Origin: Loxodes magnus | Lineage: Eukaryota; Ciliophora; Karyorelictea; Loxodida; Loxodidae | Assembly (NCBI GenBank): GCA_946699065.1 | Contig: CAMPDV010000016.1 | Coordinates: 248,001-312,000, forward strand | DNA length: 64,000 bases | Reading direction: 5' to 3' | Part shown: one piece after another, positions 24,670 to 38,629 of the stretch | Numbering within the stretch: the stretch's first letter is position 1 | Layout of the letters: every line of letters begins with the position of its first letter | Notes under the pieces: model-generated | Databases searched by the model: none | What the model was told of the DNA's origin: nothing | Seen by the model: only the letters and a program-made list of their open reading frames with translations | Made by a program: the position numbers and the translations under genes

Positions 24670-25512
24670 ATGTCGGAATAAAAAGAGGAGGAATCTTTTG
24701 AGGATTAGGAATTACAGTAACTTCAAAATGTTGTTGATTAGCTGTAAAAGTAGAAAAAGTCTCTTGAAGATAGGCTTTCAAGAGCTATTTAAAACTCTGA
24801 AATTTTTTAAAAGGATAAGAAGGAAATTTAAGTGATTATTTAGTAGTTGATTAAGGAAAATCAAGAGAGCTTAGCAGCATCTAAGTAGAAAAATAAGACA
24901 ATTGATGATTTGAATAACTAGATCTTTAAAATGTAGTATGAGTATAATAGAAATAAAAGGATAGAGGAAGAGTATAAAGAAAGACAGTTAAAGTAAGAAC
25001 TTTAAGGAGAAGGAAATCAAGAAAAAAGAGTGGAGCAAGCTAAGAAAAATGAAGAGTTTAACTAGAAGGAAAGAAAGTATAAACATAACATATAGAAAAT
25101 GAGCGAAATGATTGATGTAGATAAAAAGGAAATAATTGATTTGAGTGAACATGTTCAGACTTTATAAAAAACCATTACTGAGAGAGATCTAAAGTTGAAA
25201 TAGGTAAATAACTTAAACTTAGTACTGACGGAATAATTAAATGAAGAGCCGTAAATATCTGATTGCTAAATTTAAGACGAGCAAAAAAAGAGTAACATAA
25301 TGAGAATTTCTAAAAATGAGCTTTTAAGAAATAAAGACGTTGGTAGAACTGGTACTTCCATACAAGCAAAGCTAAAAGAAGCATATGGTGGGAAATGGAA
25401 TGTTTTGATTTAGCACGAAGGAGTATAAAGTGTTAGCTTTTTTACTTTGCAAAACCAGAATTTCATTAGCTTTACTCTTTCATTTTTAAAGTTTACAATT
25501 TGGGAGGCTTGA
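24670..25512 (+). CDS. Coiled-coil protein with C-terminal dynein light chain (LC8)-like domain
   Basis: 280 residues, intronless, ATG 24670 to TGA 25510-25512. Residues ~5-195 are Glu/Lys/Gln heptads (VVDQLQKQKKSLEDRLSRA), an extended coiled coil. The last ~55 residues (SIQAKLKEAYGGKWNVLIQH, then SVSFFTLQNQNFISFTL) match the second half of the DYNLL/LC8 fold: an amphipathic helix, W-x-V, and the strands ending FISFxxxxLKFTIW. LC8 normally is a stand-alone 90-residue dimer that clamps dynein intermediate chain and other partners; here the helix-strand core is fused to a coiled coil, as in some axonemal proteins. Assignment of the domain is by pattern only. Confidence 0.7.
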
Positions 25513-26690
<1,178 letters not shown>

Positions 26691-27228
26691 CCTGAGTAAA
26701 ACTTTTCAACCAAACATTAATAATCCTATCTTCTTACATTCATTCTCTATAGCGTACCTACAAGCATTAAATATCAAACTATCATAGATATACAAGTATT
26801 TTTTAATTTATCCTCTTCATAAGCTTAATTTCTTTACTACCATTATACCAAAGAATCTACTAAGCTTAAAAAAATCTAGCAAGTGAAAATTGAATAAAGA
26901 GATTTAGATTATTTCATATTTTCTCATCTTCCTAGATATTTCTAAACTTTAACAAGCTTTACCTTTACTAGAGTTCAATAAAGTTTAATAAATCATAAGT
27001 ATTAAATTAAAGTAAATCCAGAACTAATGGAGCAAGACATAGATTTAATAGATAAAATAATAGTCTTAAATAATATAAATGAGGATTAATAAAAAAGGAC
27101 TTTTCAGTTACTTTGTAGTTCAAGTTAAAATAAATGAATATTAGCATATAGAGGACTAAAGGAATAGACTATATTATATTAAAAAAATATAAAAAATAAG
27201 AATTAAAAAATAAATTGAAAAATTCAAT
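26691..27228. other. Convergent spacer
   Basis: AT-rich DNA between converging genes (COQ5 on plus, kinase on minus). No gene seen. Confidence 0.4.
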
Positions 27229-29563
27229 TCAGCACTGCTTGCACCAATTCTTAAGATATTTGCTGTGAAGTAGCTCTTTTGCACTTGGTCTTCTTTTTGC
27301 TTGTTTAACACTAGTTCTTTATATTATTTAGCATTCTTAAGGAAATTAATTCTGAATGAATTAAGGAAGGATCTATTTTTTCTTCATATCTGTGATCAGC
27401 TAAACTTTTTCGTGATAAGTACCAGACTTAGCACACATTTCTAGCAAAATTAAACCTAATGAATAGATATCCACTTTCTCATTATACTTCCCACTGCTAT
27501 TAATTTACTCAGGAGCTGCATATAAAGCTGTTCCTAAGTCAACTGATTTTGTTGATTAGCGTCTTAGTGTGGAGTTGTACACTTCTTACTGGGAATTTTC
27601 CTCTCTTGCTAGTCCAAAATCTCCTATCTTGACCATTAATTTTCCTTTAAATTTAGTAAGGAAAATATTTTCAGGTCTACAAATAAAAAGCTTACTTTAG
27701 ATCTCGATGGATAATTTTATGTGAGTGAATATGCTTAAGGCCCTTAAGAATTTAAATGAATATATTCAAGTTTTCTTTTCTTGAAATTCTCTCTCTTTTT
27801 TCTATAAAAGTCTTTAGAGTGTCTCCTTCACAAAGTTCCATTTAAATGTACAAGAAGATACGTAGAAAGTAGTTATTCTATTTGCAAGCAGGTTCCCTCT
27901 CCTTCTGATCATTACTATCCTTTGCACTTAGTAAATGAAAACCTAAGTTTTCAAAATCGCTTTACTCGCTTTGATCCTGTTAATCAGTAGGTGAAGGAAA
28001 TTCAAGATCAGAATCTTGAACATTTCGTAAAGAATTCAGAGTAAAGTTATCATGATTTTCAATTCAGCAAGTCATGTATCCTACTACGTTCTTACTATTA
28101 AGTTTCATCATTGAATGCATTTCTCTAAAAGTTTTGTGATCTCCTAGATTAACTATTTGTTTTGAGCTCAAATCTATTTACAACTCTTTGATGGCATAAT
28201 ACTTCATATCAAGTAAGTGCTTTGCTTTATAAACTGATCCAAATCCCCCTTTTCCGATGGATTGGTGATTTTCAAAGGAATTTGAAAATCTGTTATTATG
28301 GCAGAGTTTCTTGATTTAGGTGATGTACTCGTTTATTTCTTAGCTGTCTTAAAAAATCTCTTATAAATTATTCATTGAATCACTTTACTCGTTGTTTTTT
28401 AAGATAAAATTCGAGTTATTCATATTTTCCTTTAGCATGCTCCGATCTGTTATCTCATTTTAATCAATTTAATTTGGCCATGTCTCATCAACTGTATTAA
28501 TTCTAATTCTATTTGTTGCTTTAATTTTGCAAAATGCTGTTTAAGTAGATATTTCGTTAAAATTTTTCTAATTTTAGCTTTCGAAGTCCTCAGATTTGTT
28601 TTACTTGCAGCTAAAATTTTTCAAAAGAATAAGACTATCGCCTTGCTAGTCTACTTCACATTTTGATTTGTAGCTGATTGACTTAGCTAATGGTATGATT
28701 TTATATTCTTCACTAAGGTCTTTTTTATTATTTTTATTATTTTTATCGAATACTGAGCAATTTTCATATGCGCGAGATAAGGGATAAATGAAAATTCCCA
28801 ATATAAAACAACTCACTCCAACAAGTACAAAAACCACCAAATTTTCTTGCTCTATAATTTGCTTATGTAAGCATAGCTTAATTTATCCTTTTACAACTTT
28901 AATCATTTAGTCACTTCCAACTTACAAAGCAAAAGGCTTTTAGAAATTTATTTCATGAACTTAAAGCGTTTCCGAATCAATTAGAAAAGCCTAGACTATG
29001 TAGCTTCTCGTTTCGAATTCAAGAATTTGCTCTTTGAACTTTCATTTTATCTTCTTCTATTAGATCTCAATTTGGTCATGAATACCAAATATCATCTAAT
29101 TGCTTTTTAGTTCCTTGAATAGTACTACGTAGTTATCTGTCTATGATTATAGTTAAACTTAATAGTTTTAAGACTCCAAAATAACAGAATTTCTGTCTGT
29201 CTGAGAGCAATTGCTATTGCAATATCTTCAGGTTCCCTTTATCAAATCTATTTAAACATTCTCATTGCTCCTTCCGACATTTATTTAGGTATCTTACAAG
29301 CATTCAGGAAACTTAATATATGTTTCTCTCACGTTTATCTATAGATTTACTAGGCTTTGCTGCTTGAAGTACATATCACCATCTAGAGATAGAAACAAAC
29401 TATTCGATTCGTTTAAAAATTGAGTTATTTAGTAGAATCGGGATGTGACTTTATTCCCTTTGTCATTTAGAAGTAGTAGTTAATTATCTGCAGTTGTTAC
29501 TAGAATATAATCGCAGACGATGTTAACAACCAGCAGGGAAATTAAAAGGAATAAGTACTTCAT
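27229..29563 (-). CDS. Transmembrane eIF2-alpha-kinase-like (PERK-like) protein kinase
   Basis: 771 residues, one 19-nt intron at 27677-27695 inside the HRDLK|P codon. Layout: signal peptide (KYLFLLISLLVVNIV), a ~220-residue beta-rich lumenal part (FLNESNSLFLSLDGDMYF), one membrane span at ~242-264 (VVFVLVGVSCFILGIFIYPL), a polar linker, and a kinase domain at ~425-765. Kinase motifs are intact: GKGGFGSVYKAKH, YYAIKEL, HRDLKPENIFL, KIGDFGLARE, APEQINSSGKYNEKVDIYSL. There is an acidic insert in the N-lobe (around SPTDQQDQSEQSDFE), as in the PEK/GCN2 family, and the ending RRPSAKELL is typical. PERK senses unfolded protein in the ER and phosphorylates eIF2-alpha. Ligand and substrate here are inferred from architecture only. 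Confidence 0.85.
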
Positions 29564-31300
29564 TTTTTATTTATTAGTAATGAAAAAAAAAACCCAGACA
29601 TTTATGCTTCCAGTTTTAGGAAAGAAAAGAGTTAATTTATTTGAATATTTGCAAGTAATTTGAATATGCTTATGATATAATAACTTAGTAACTTATGTAA
29701 GATAAATGTTAGATTTGCTATTTAGGTGTTTAAAGTTAAATGGAAAATAAATATTTAGAGGCTTTTATGTCCTCTTGTTATTAAGGGTTAGAAATTTCTA
29801 AAGGGCTTTGAACTTTTTAGGTAGATTATAGAGAATAATAGACCAAATTCAAAAGAGATGTAATCAGTTTGACTTAAACAAAATAGATATATTTTGTCAG
29901 TCTCTTGCTTATCATTTCTGAAGTTTTAATCTTTGAAAATATTAAAGAAAATAACATTTTGACTGCTTAATAAACCAATATAAAGTACCATTACAAACTA
30001 GCTACAAGTATATTATTTTGTATATAAGCCATTAACAATACACATTCTTCTTTCATTTCTCTATAAAATAAATTTTTATGCATTGGCAAAATCAAATTGC
30101 TACTTTTATAAAAATAGGCTATGTAGTTAATTTCTTATAGACAGCGAACTAAAAACCGATTTTGACAAACCTTGAGTGGATTATATATTCAATTTCACTC
30201 GATTTAGTATAGATAAAGTAAAAACTATAAGAAGAGTTCATGAAAAAACTCGACTTATATTGACTAAATTTAAGTTTATGCTTGAGGTGTTTAAAGTAAA
30301 GTATCTATGTACTTGATTATTGGTAGCTTTCTTTATAAGTTTATAGGTCTAAAAATACATCTATCACATATTTTCTTATTATCTCATAAATTGATTTATC
30401 ATGAATGTATAAATCAGTTACTTTATATAAATACTGAAACCTTTATTCTACAAGTATGTCTCTCAATAAAACATCAAGATAATTATTCAATATGTTTTCT
30501 TATATGACTTAAGGATAGCTAAATCAAATTGCTAAGAGTTGAAACCTTCTATCATGCTCAACTTCTGCTTAGATTATTTAACCAAATCTAGATTAAATAT
30601 TAGTATCTAAAGCGTATGCAAACTTTTTAAAAACTAAAATTAGATAGATTAAAGGAATAAGAGATTAAGATTTAAATAAGCTTCGTACATAAGTATTAGA
30701 ACTAACTAGTACACCACAGTAAAAAGATGCTTTACATCATTTTAAAAAGATCTGACTATTTAATTTAATTTTAATCGTAGATAAAATATCTGAAAGGGAG
30801 GATCATACTAAATACTCTTAACAGAAAGTGTTAAGATTTAACTTTAGTGCTGAAACTTGATTATAGAAGATTTTATGTAAGAGTATGAAAAATCTAAGCA
30901 CTAACAATCTAATTTCTTTTGAAAAATTTAGATTTAAACTCTTTATAAAATTGTTAGTTTGAAAGCGAAAAGATAGTTTTAATAAAAATTATAATAAAGT
31001 TCTTTAAAATCATTCTTGGATAATTTAGTTCAAACATCAATGTCTTTTTATTTATTTTGAAAAATTAAAACCTTTTCGGAATTTTAAAAAATGTAAAAAA
31101 ACTGCTAGCATTACAAAATTTTTCTATTTATTTGTTATCAGCAAATTTGAAAGTATTTAATTATTTTATCCATATATTTATTTAATTTGGTTAAGAGTAA
31201 TTTTATCTTTATTTATTTATAAATTCTAATTTTTGTATTATAGCTTTTTCTTTTTAAGTTTTAAAACATTTTTATAAAAAATATTTACTTCAAATCAAAT
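29564..31300. other. AT-rich spacer, no gene seen
   Basis: About 1.7 kb upstream of the PERK-like gene. A 66-codon ATG frame at 30307 has spacer-like composition and I do not accept it. Nothing else seen. Confidence 0.4.
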
Positions 31301-32958
31301 TCAAATATTTTATAGGAAAAAATGCTTTTTTAAGAAACTCTCTGAGTAGTGATCAGGTCTCCAGATTTACTAGTGTAAAACCAGTTTCAGATCTAGGTTA
31401 ATACGTAATTTATTGATCCAGTTTTTTCTTATATAGTCTTCTATCCTTTGTTGGATAAAAAATAATAAGTTCTTTTCAAATCTTCTCGCGAATCATATTA
31501 TTTTACTTGCAGCCTCTTCAGAGATTCCATGTGTTACAACAGATGTAGCATTTCTCCTTGAAAGTCTTTGCTCTTGTTTAAACTCTTTCTATTTCCCTTG
31601 GGATTGCTTATATAATAATAATAATGTATTAATGCGACATCACCCTTGCTAGGTTTATCACGAGTAAGTTTATAAATTTATTCAAAAATTCATGAATTCT
31701 CCAGAATCTTGCTCTTCTATTACATATCGACTTTCTCAGAATTAGCCCTACTTAATTATTGGTATTTTGCTTCAATCTCAATTATTACCGAAAATTTACC
31801 TCATTCTCCTATTTTAAGCATTTATAACGTCCTGCAATAATTAATCACCGCTACATAATTTTGTTCTTGTAAAATTATCTTTCATGGAAGTAGTATAATT
31901 TATTTAATTTTATCCAAGTGTTTCGGCTTTCTTATTCATGTTTTCTCTTGAAGTAATGACAATGTCTGAAGGTATGTTCAATTTTTAGCAATAAAAGTAT
32001 TTAATTGGACAGTTTCTTGAAATGTGACCTATAATGTAGCAGCTTCAGCAGCGTTAAAATCTTTTATTTTCTTCGCGAGAATCGCCTTAATTTCATTTTC
32101 TACTTCCATATATCATATTGAAGATTCGAAATGAGCTTATTGCTATGACCTAATTTTCAATTTATTTGATTTTATGCTCTATTTTTTCCCATTTTTTGGT
32201 TAAGTTAGAACATTGAAGGTTTGAGAGAGATTTCCGTTTTTAGTAAGTATTTTCTTTTTAAAGATGGGTGATAATACTAGCTATGAACTAATTCTTTAGG
32301 TTAAGTCTTAAACTGAGTCTAAAACTTTTATTATCAGCTATCAAAGAGTAAATTTCAATGAGTTGATCTTATTGTTAATTATTCATTCGATTTTAAGGGT
32401 TTTGCTTCTTTGGAACCATTTTTTTCTATATTCATGTAATATTTTAGGGTTGCTATTATTCAATTTTATTTAAGATTATTTCTATTTTCTTCACTCTTGC
32501 TTCTTAGTCTTGGCTTATCTTTCTTGCTTCATATAGTATTTTTCACTTTGTTGTTTCATTGTTCATAGATCTCAGTCTGACTCTTCCATTTTATCTTCGT
32601 ACTCTCCTTAAAATTAGTATAGGGAATATGTAAATTAAAGTCCGTAGCATGAAGTTCGATTTTATGTTAGATTTATTCTAATTCTTTTTCCAGTACTATG
32701 ACAGTTCTAATAAGTCCAAAGCTCGTTTTCGAAGTTTAGTTCTAAGCCATTCAAAGGACTTATTATTTTGGTTAGGTCACTCAAGTAGTCATTTGTCGTA
32801 AGTTTTGTTACACTAATCTCTTTTTCCTTAATTTTTACTTTTTTGGAGTATTTCTGTTTAGGTAGAAGAAAGATGCAAATGTTCACCTATTTTGGAAAAA
32901 TTCCAAGAAGTGGATTGTTATTATCCTTTCCGGTTTTCTTCTCCTCTTTTGATAGCAT
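31301..32958 (-). CDS. CCHC zinc-knuckle protein, poorly resolved, possibly degenerate
   Basis: Two minus-strand frames both carry protein-like sequence here. One starts ATG 32958 (MLSKEEKKTGKDNNNPLLGI) and again reads well near 31725 (RANSEKVDM). The other contains CWSCYIIGHISRNCP (about 32053-32010), a C-x2-C-x4-H-x4-C knuckle typical of nucleic-acid-binding proteins, and ends at TGA 31301-31303 with NKLRINLDLKLVLHQQ. Linking them needs introns I could not place with confidence, or frameshifts. The segment around KIGEWGKFSVIIEIEAKY and NSEKVDM faintly recalls kinase subdomains VII and IX, so this may be a decayed kinase fused to a knuckle. Sequence continues upstream of 32958 in frame (IIERTEKGF), so it may be one gene with the next entry. 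Confidence 0.4.
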
Positions 32959-32977
32959 AAATCCTTTTTCAGTTCTC

Positions 32978-33634
32978 TCAATTATCTTAGAAGATATTTG
33001 CTTAAAATAAATTTTATTATTAATTTAATTTTAATTCAAGTTAATAATTTAAGCATTGAGAAAAGAGAAAAGGGACTTTTACTATAACCCTCCAAATTAA
33101 TTAAATAGATTTATCTATTAAAATACAAATATTTAAATTTAACTGCTATGAAAAAGCTGTATTTTCATTGCTTAGGTATAAAAATGTGATTCCTTGGCAT
33201 TTCAAAACTTTGTGTAAACTTTTCACTCTCCCAAAAGCTGAAAATGGAGGTGAGCTAGTATCCTGAAGCACATAAAAAGGAGTATTTGCTGTAATGAATA
33301 AAATAGAATCAAGTATACGATTCATCTCAAAGTAAGCATTCTAAGCATCAGGATCCACATTTAACAAATCGTGTTATATTAATCTGAATTGAATGTCCTT
33401 CAAGCACATTATGGCTCTGAGATTCTTTATATTTTTTTACAAAATAAACAGAGAAAGTATTGATAATCCACAATCAACTATAGATACACTCTTCTAAAAC
33501 AATTAGAAAGAATGATATTAGTATTTTGACGACTTAAAAAAGATGGTTGTATATTATAATATTTAATTAAATAACTCAGAACATAATTGCAGTTTTAAAT
33601 CATTTACTAAGCATAAAAAATGTAAATTTAGCAT
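32978..33634 (-). CDS. Hypothetical protein; perhaps 5' part of the CCHC gene
   Basis: I do not recognise it. ATG 33634, first TGA 32978-32980, 218 residues. Residues ~45-155 are clearly protein-like and GC-richer than spacer (KSVSIVDCGLSILSLFILQ, LRAIMCLKDIQFRLIQHDLL, DPDAQNAYFEMNRILDSILF, PPFSAFGRVKSLHKVLKCQ). The last ~55 residues look like spacer, so splicing into the downstream reading frame near 32990 is likely. The gap to the next ATG would be only 19 nt, which also favours a single gene. Confidence 0.5.
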
Positions 33635-33669
33635 AAATTTTATACAGCTGCCCCCTAAAGTTTAATAGC

Positions 33670-34146
33670 ATGCCTACTGCTAAAATATATACTGAATAAT
33701 TTCAAAATCTATATTAATTTCCAGGAATTAACTATACTAAACTGAAAAAATCATATAGAAAAGAAATTATAAGAATAAATAAGCTCATAAACTAATCATT
33801 CAATTTCCGAAAGAATCTTTAAGACCGTCATTACCCTATTGATAGCCCTTACTACATCTGTGGAGATATGACACCTTTGAACATATAATGGAATGTAACT
33901 ACTATTCAGACATAAGGATTTGACTATAGTATAAGATTGTGAATTATGAAATAAAGTGCTTTATTCTCTATTATTAGGTTTATATAAATATGCTTCCTAG
34001 CAATCAAGCAGTAGAGTTAGATTTACAAATCAAAATATTTAACCGATTGCTACTTGATCGAAAGATTGGAGCTATTTAAAATAGAAAAGCAGAAATAATC
34101 AGAAAATGTATATATAAGAAATCCTAATAAAGAGGAAGTGATGTGA
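33670..34146 (+). CDS. Hypothetical protein, 158 residues
   Basis: Not recognised. ATG 33670 to TGA 34144-34146, diverging from the minus-strand gene that starts 36 nt away. Protein-like stretches are YTKLKKSYRKEIIRINKLI, RHYPIDSPYYICGDMTPLNI and NVTTIQTQGFDYSIRL; a TGA codes Trp after this. The C-terminus is Lys/Glu/Gln-rich. Close divergent starts suggest a shared promoter. Confidence 0.5.
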
Positions 34147-36672
34147 TGATACCTTAGATTTAAATTTCTTTAATTTTAAGAAGAAATTCTTACAATTAAA
34201 GATGTCCACAAATCTTTTTAGTTTAAATATTAATACAAATATTTAAGCATATCCCAAAATAAACTGTCTAGTAACTGAATTTCTTCTCTTTCTAATGCTT
34301 TTATTTAACTAATTATTATTTATATATTTTGCTTTTTTTCTTTTAAAACTTACAAAATTAAAAAACGAATTGGATGTAGAAATCAAAGAGAACTAACTAA
34401 TAAGTTTTAGAGTTTTCTAAGTGAATTTAAAAATCTAACCTACAGTAGATTATTAGTCCTAGACATCAATTAAAGAAGTTAAATTTTATTTTTAGTGCTT
34501 TGGTAGAAGAAATTAAGTACATCTTTGTAATACTATATGTCTTATTTGCATTGATCCTTAAAAATAGAAACTGTTTATCTAACTAAATTATTAGAAGGAG
34601 TGTATTTAAATTGAGACAAAGTAAAGTACCCAAATAAGTTATAAATCTTAGTAAACCACTTAGCCTTAAAATAAGAGTTTTAGCTTATTATTTTAACTTT
34701 AAAGTAAATAAAAGCTAAAATATAATCAATATCAAATAACTAAAGGTTTAATACATTCTAACTAAACAACCTTATGATCATTTCTTATCTTTAAATTAAA
34801 TGAGAATTCCTTTTAGCGTAAATTCCAAAATATGTATTTAGTATAATTGAAAAAGTTATTCATTCCTGTTGGTGTAAAGAGGAAGAAAGTTTTGTAAGAT
34901 TTTTTATAAAATTCACTGTTATGTGTAATAATTCGATTTGCCCTGCTCTTTAAATTTTGATTATCTAGCTTCGTAAAAGCTAAAATAGAATAAGTTGAAA
35001 ATTGAAAAATATAGAAGTAAAAAACTGAATCTGATAAATAGGTTGTATTAACCTTTCTAATAAGTTACAAATAAGAAGTGCATATTTCTTTAATAAGCAT
35101 AAATAATCTACATATATCTGTATAGTAATCAAATTAGAGTAACTTAGTCTGTTAATTTATATAATTCAAGCTCAAATGAATTCATACCATCTCCAGAATT
35201 TAACAACTAAATAAATCATTTAATTAGATAAACTACTTTTGATGATTAAAGAGATTTTATGGATTTTACATTAAACTGAAGGTATATTTATACACTAATC
35301 TAATCCTTCTAATAAAATAATTCAAAGAATCAATTTAAAAGATTGTTTTATTCTGTAGTTCTAAGGATCATACTACAAATATTATTTAATTACTTATATC
35401 TCTTCATTTATTATTCCATTCTACTTTCCTTAAAGCTTTAGTAATTGCTTTCATTTTCTTAAAACTATCTAACTATTTTAAAAAGTAAGATGTAACTTTA
35501 TTTTTAAGAGCTTATCTACTTATTCAGCTATTAGTAGATCTTTATTTAATTTAGGTTGTTTAATAATGCTAATTGTAGCAGCTTTTATATTTGATTACTT
35601 GGCTTTAATGTTAAACTAGACTTCCTAAGTTATTATAGTTTATTATACAAGTATAATTGTCTAGAAACATGAGAATTTAATTATAACTAAGTATTTACTA
35701 AAGCAACTACGAGTCTACGTTATCAAATCTATGCTCTGTATTGTAAACTAGTATATTTAGGTATAAATCACTTATACTTAGAATTTAGGAATTATTAATT
35801 AAATCTTTAACTGTATATCATAACTATGACCTACATCGAAACCAATCTAAGAGCTACTTTGAGAATAAAGCAAAGAAAGGTATAAACTTATAAAAGATAT
35901 AATTATAAATAAGCTGAAGTTTAGAAAAAGCTTAATAACAGTATCATTAAATTAAAGTATAAAAACCACATAATAATCAGCTTTACATATAAAGATCTGT
36001 GAGTATAACTTACTAAGTTATTATTAATGAATATAGTAATAAAGGATATAGGCATAAAATATATTGTAATGCTTTTAATTTTAAATTAGTTAAAATATTA
36101 TTAAGAAAAAGTGTAAGAGGAATAAGAATCTTATAAGAATGAAAAGATTAAAAGTTTATATATAGCTAATATTATTATAAATTATACTTAAATAACGTTC
36201 CAAAAGTTTAAGCAAGAAACTAGTTTTCTTTTATTTAAGTCATAGCTTGTAATTTTGAAATTAATTAATTTTAATAACTTTTATAAGTTCCAAGCAACTG
36301 AGGAATTATTATCCTAAATAAAGAATTGAAGGAATTATATGATATCTACGATATATTTAAGATTGAGAATATAGATTAAATCTGGATAATATACCTCTTG
36401 TTAAAATGAATACAGGATTAAGAAGAATGCAGTACAAAATATTTTTATAGATATAAAGGCTATTTAAAAGAGCAAGGTATCAAAGTGCTTTAGTTATTAT
36501 TCTATAAATCTGAACATTTTTTCAATAAAAAGTTTTACTAAAAGCTTCGTTTATTTATGAGAACAGGAGTCAAGATTTTAATCTGCCTTATCTATTAAGA
36601 AAATTAAATATATAACCTTATACTGTAATCTTATTTTATCTAAGTATCCTTAAACTTGAATCATCATTTGAA
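34147..36672. other. AT-rich spacer, no gene seen
   Basis: About 2.5 kb without a supportable gene or RNA on either strand. Confidence 0.4.
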
Positions 36673-37035
36673 TCATATTATTTTGCCTATCTAAATTTAT
36701 TAGCTTTAATCAATTTTCATAGCAATCACTAAAATTTTATGCTTTCGTATTGAAATAAGCAAAAGATATTTAGCCATAATTATATCATTAAGTTCATTTA
36801 ATTGAATCAGAGGAAATGTATAGGCAGAGCTTTGCTTTTGTAAGCTTAAAGAGTAATAAAAAAGAATTACTTAAATAAACTAGAAAGTATCTTAATAAAT
36901 ACTTTTAGATCTCATAATCTTTGAGGATAGTCTCAATCCTACAAAAATCAGAACTGCAACAGCTGCTAATTTTATAAACTTCATCTTCGCTGCCTTGTTT
37001 CTTTCCTTGATTTCTGGCTCTACAATTGCATCCAT
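36673..37035 (-). CDS. Small single-span membrane protein
   Basis: Not recognised. ATG 37035 to TGA 36673-36675, 120 residues. The start is acidic/basic (MDAIVEPEIKERNKAAKM), followed by one hydrophobic segment FIKLAAVAVLIFVGLRL at ~19-35. The first ~45 codons are much richer in GC than the surroundings; the remainder is AT-rich, so the true end may be earlier or spliced. Confidence 0.45.
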
Positions 37036-38629
37036 TTTATATCTTAACTTTTAAATTAACTTTCTCTTAAATATTAACTGCTTGAAAATTTATAGAGTAG
37101 AAGCAATCATTAGAACAACTAATATCAAGAATTAAGTCTAAAGCAAGCAACTTAAAAAAGTAAATTAAGTGTCATTCTTGTAATAGCAGATTAAGAAAGA
37201 TATGGTAAAGAAAGTAAAAAACCTAAAAGTAACTAATTATAATACATTATACCTTCTAAAGCCTTTATAGATTCAAGGCTTAAAGCTATTCATTCCTCAA
37301 TCGTATAAATTATTTAGGTAAGCTAGTTTACTTTTTTAATTACTGTCATAAGTAAGTTGCAAGACATAAGTTTTATATTCCAACTCTTGGTTTCAAATAA
37401 TAATATGCCCTATAATAGCTAATCTTCATGATAGCTATATTACAAAGCTTTATCCTAAGTACTTAACTAAATAAATTTAAAAGTTTCTTATTTTTACATT
37501 TAGTGACTTGTTTAGAATATCTATATTCAAAGCTATGAGTATAATACAACTAAGATAGATACTCTAAAATAATTATTAAGCTTATTTTTATCACTCATAG
37601 TAGACTAATTTACTAAGTAATTTTATGAAAGACTTAACTTATAACTATATACAAGCTTATTCTTTAAGGATTAATTAGCCTAAGCATATCAATCCTTTTC
37701 TTTTTAGAGTTCAGAATAAAAATTTTAAATATCAAACTCTTGAGATTTATAGAAGCTAAGACTCATTTTAAAAGATTAAAGATAAATTCTTTTCATTATC
37801 AATAATTCTTTAATAGTAGTAAGCAAATTTAAATAGTCAACCATTAAGCAAACCTGCTTATAAGCTTACTTTATAGCTTTATGCAAGATATGATATCCTT
37901 TTTATTATTCGATTATTGGAACTCAAATTACCTTAAAAATTTATTATAAACCCTTTTGGTCTTATTAATAGGTATCAACTAAATACATATTAAAATCCAT
38001 ATTACGCTATTAAGCAATCCCTATAGATTGATATAAGAGTTATTTCTTAAAAGTAGTTATTTTGCTAAATATTAACGAATGTACTCCTTAAAGTATTCTT
38101 TCTATATGATTAAATGATAGTTATATAATTAAAACTTAGCATACTGAGGGTTAGTTATTTATAACCATTCCTTTTATATAAAAAACCCTCCTATTCATAT
38201 GAGTTTTTATCACTTGCTTAGCAGTAAGTTTTTAGAGATTATGTAAACTAATTCAATTTTAGGTTTAAAAGTACTAAATTGAACTACTATTAAATAGGAT
38301 GCTATTTGCTAATTAGGCTATCAAAAAGAGTGGTGTAAGTATAGAAGAAAGCTAGGATAAAGCTAAATATAAGCAATAAAAGAGGAAACAAATAAAACTC
38401 TTAAAACTGATAGAAAATTATAAAACTAGCATTCATATTAAGGCCTCAAAAATAAGCATGCATCTTTAATGATTTTCATATATATAAATAGCAGAAACTA
38501 TCACTCAGTAATATAGAAGACTTTTACTGAACTAGAGTTATTTTAGGAAATTAATGTGCTTTATAGTAAGATTTGAAGAGTTATATAGAATAACTGCTTT
38601 TTATTCATTTATATATTATCATTTATAAA
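37036..38629. other. AT-rich spacer, no gene seen
   Basis: Upstream region of the first kinase paralogue; no gene or motif seen. Confidence 0.4.

Noticed and set aside
30307..30507. 66-codon ATG frame
   Set aside because: Base composition equal to spacer and no recognisable feature.
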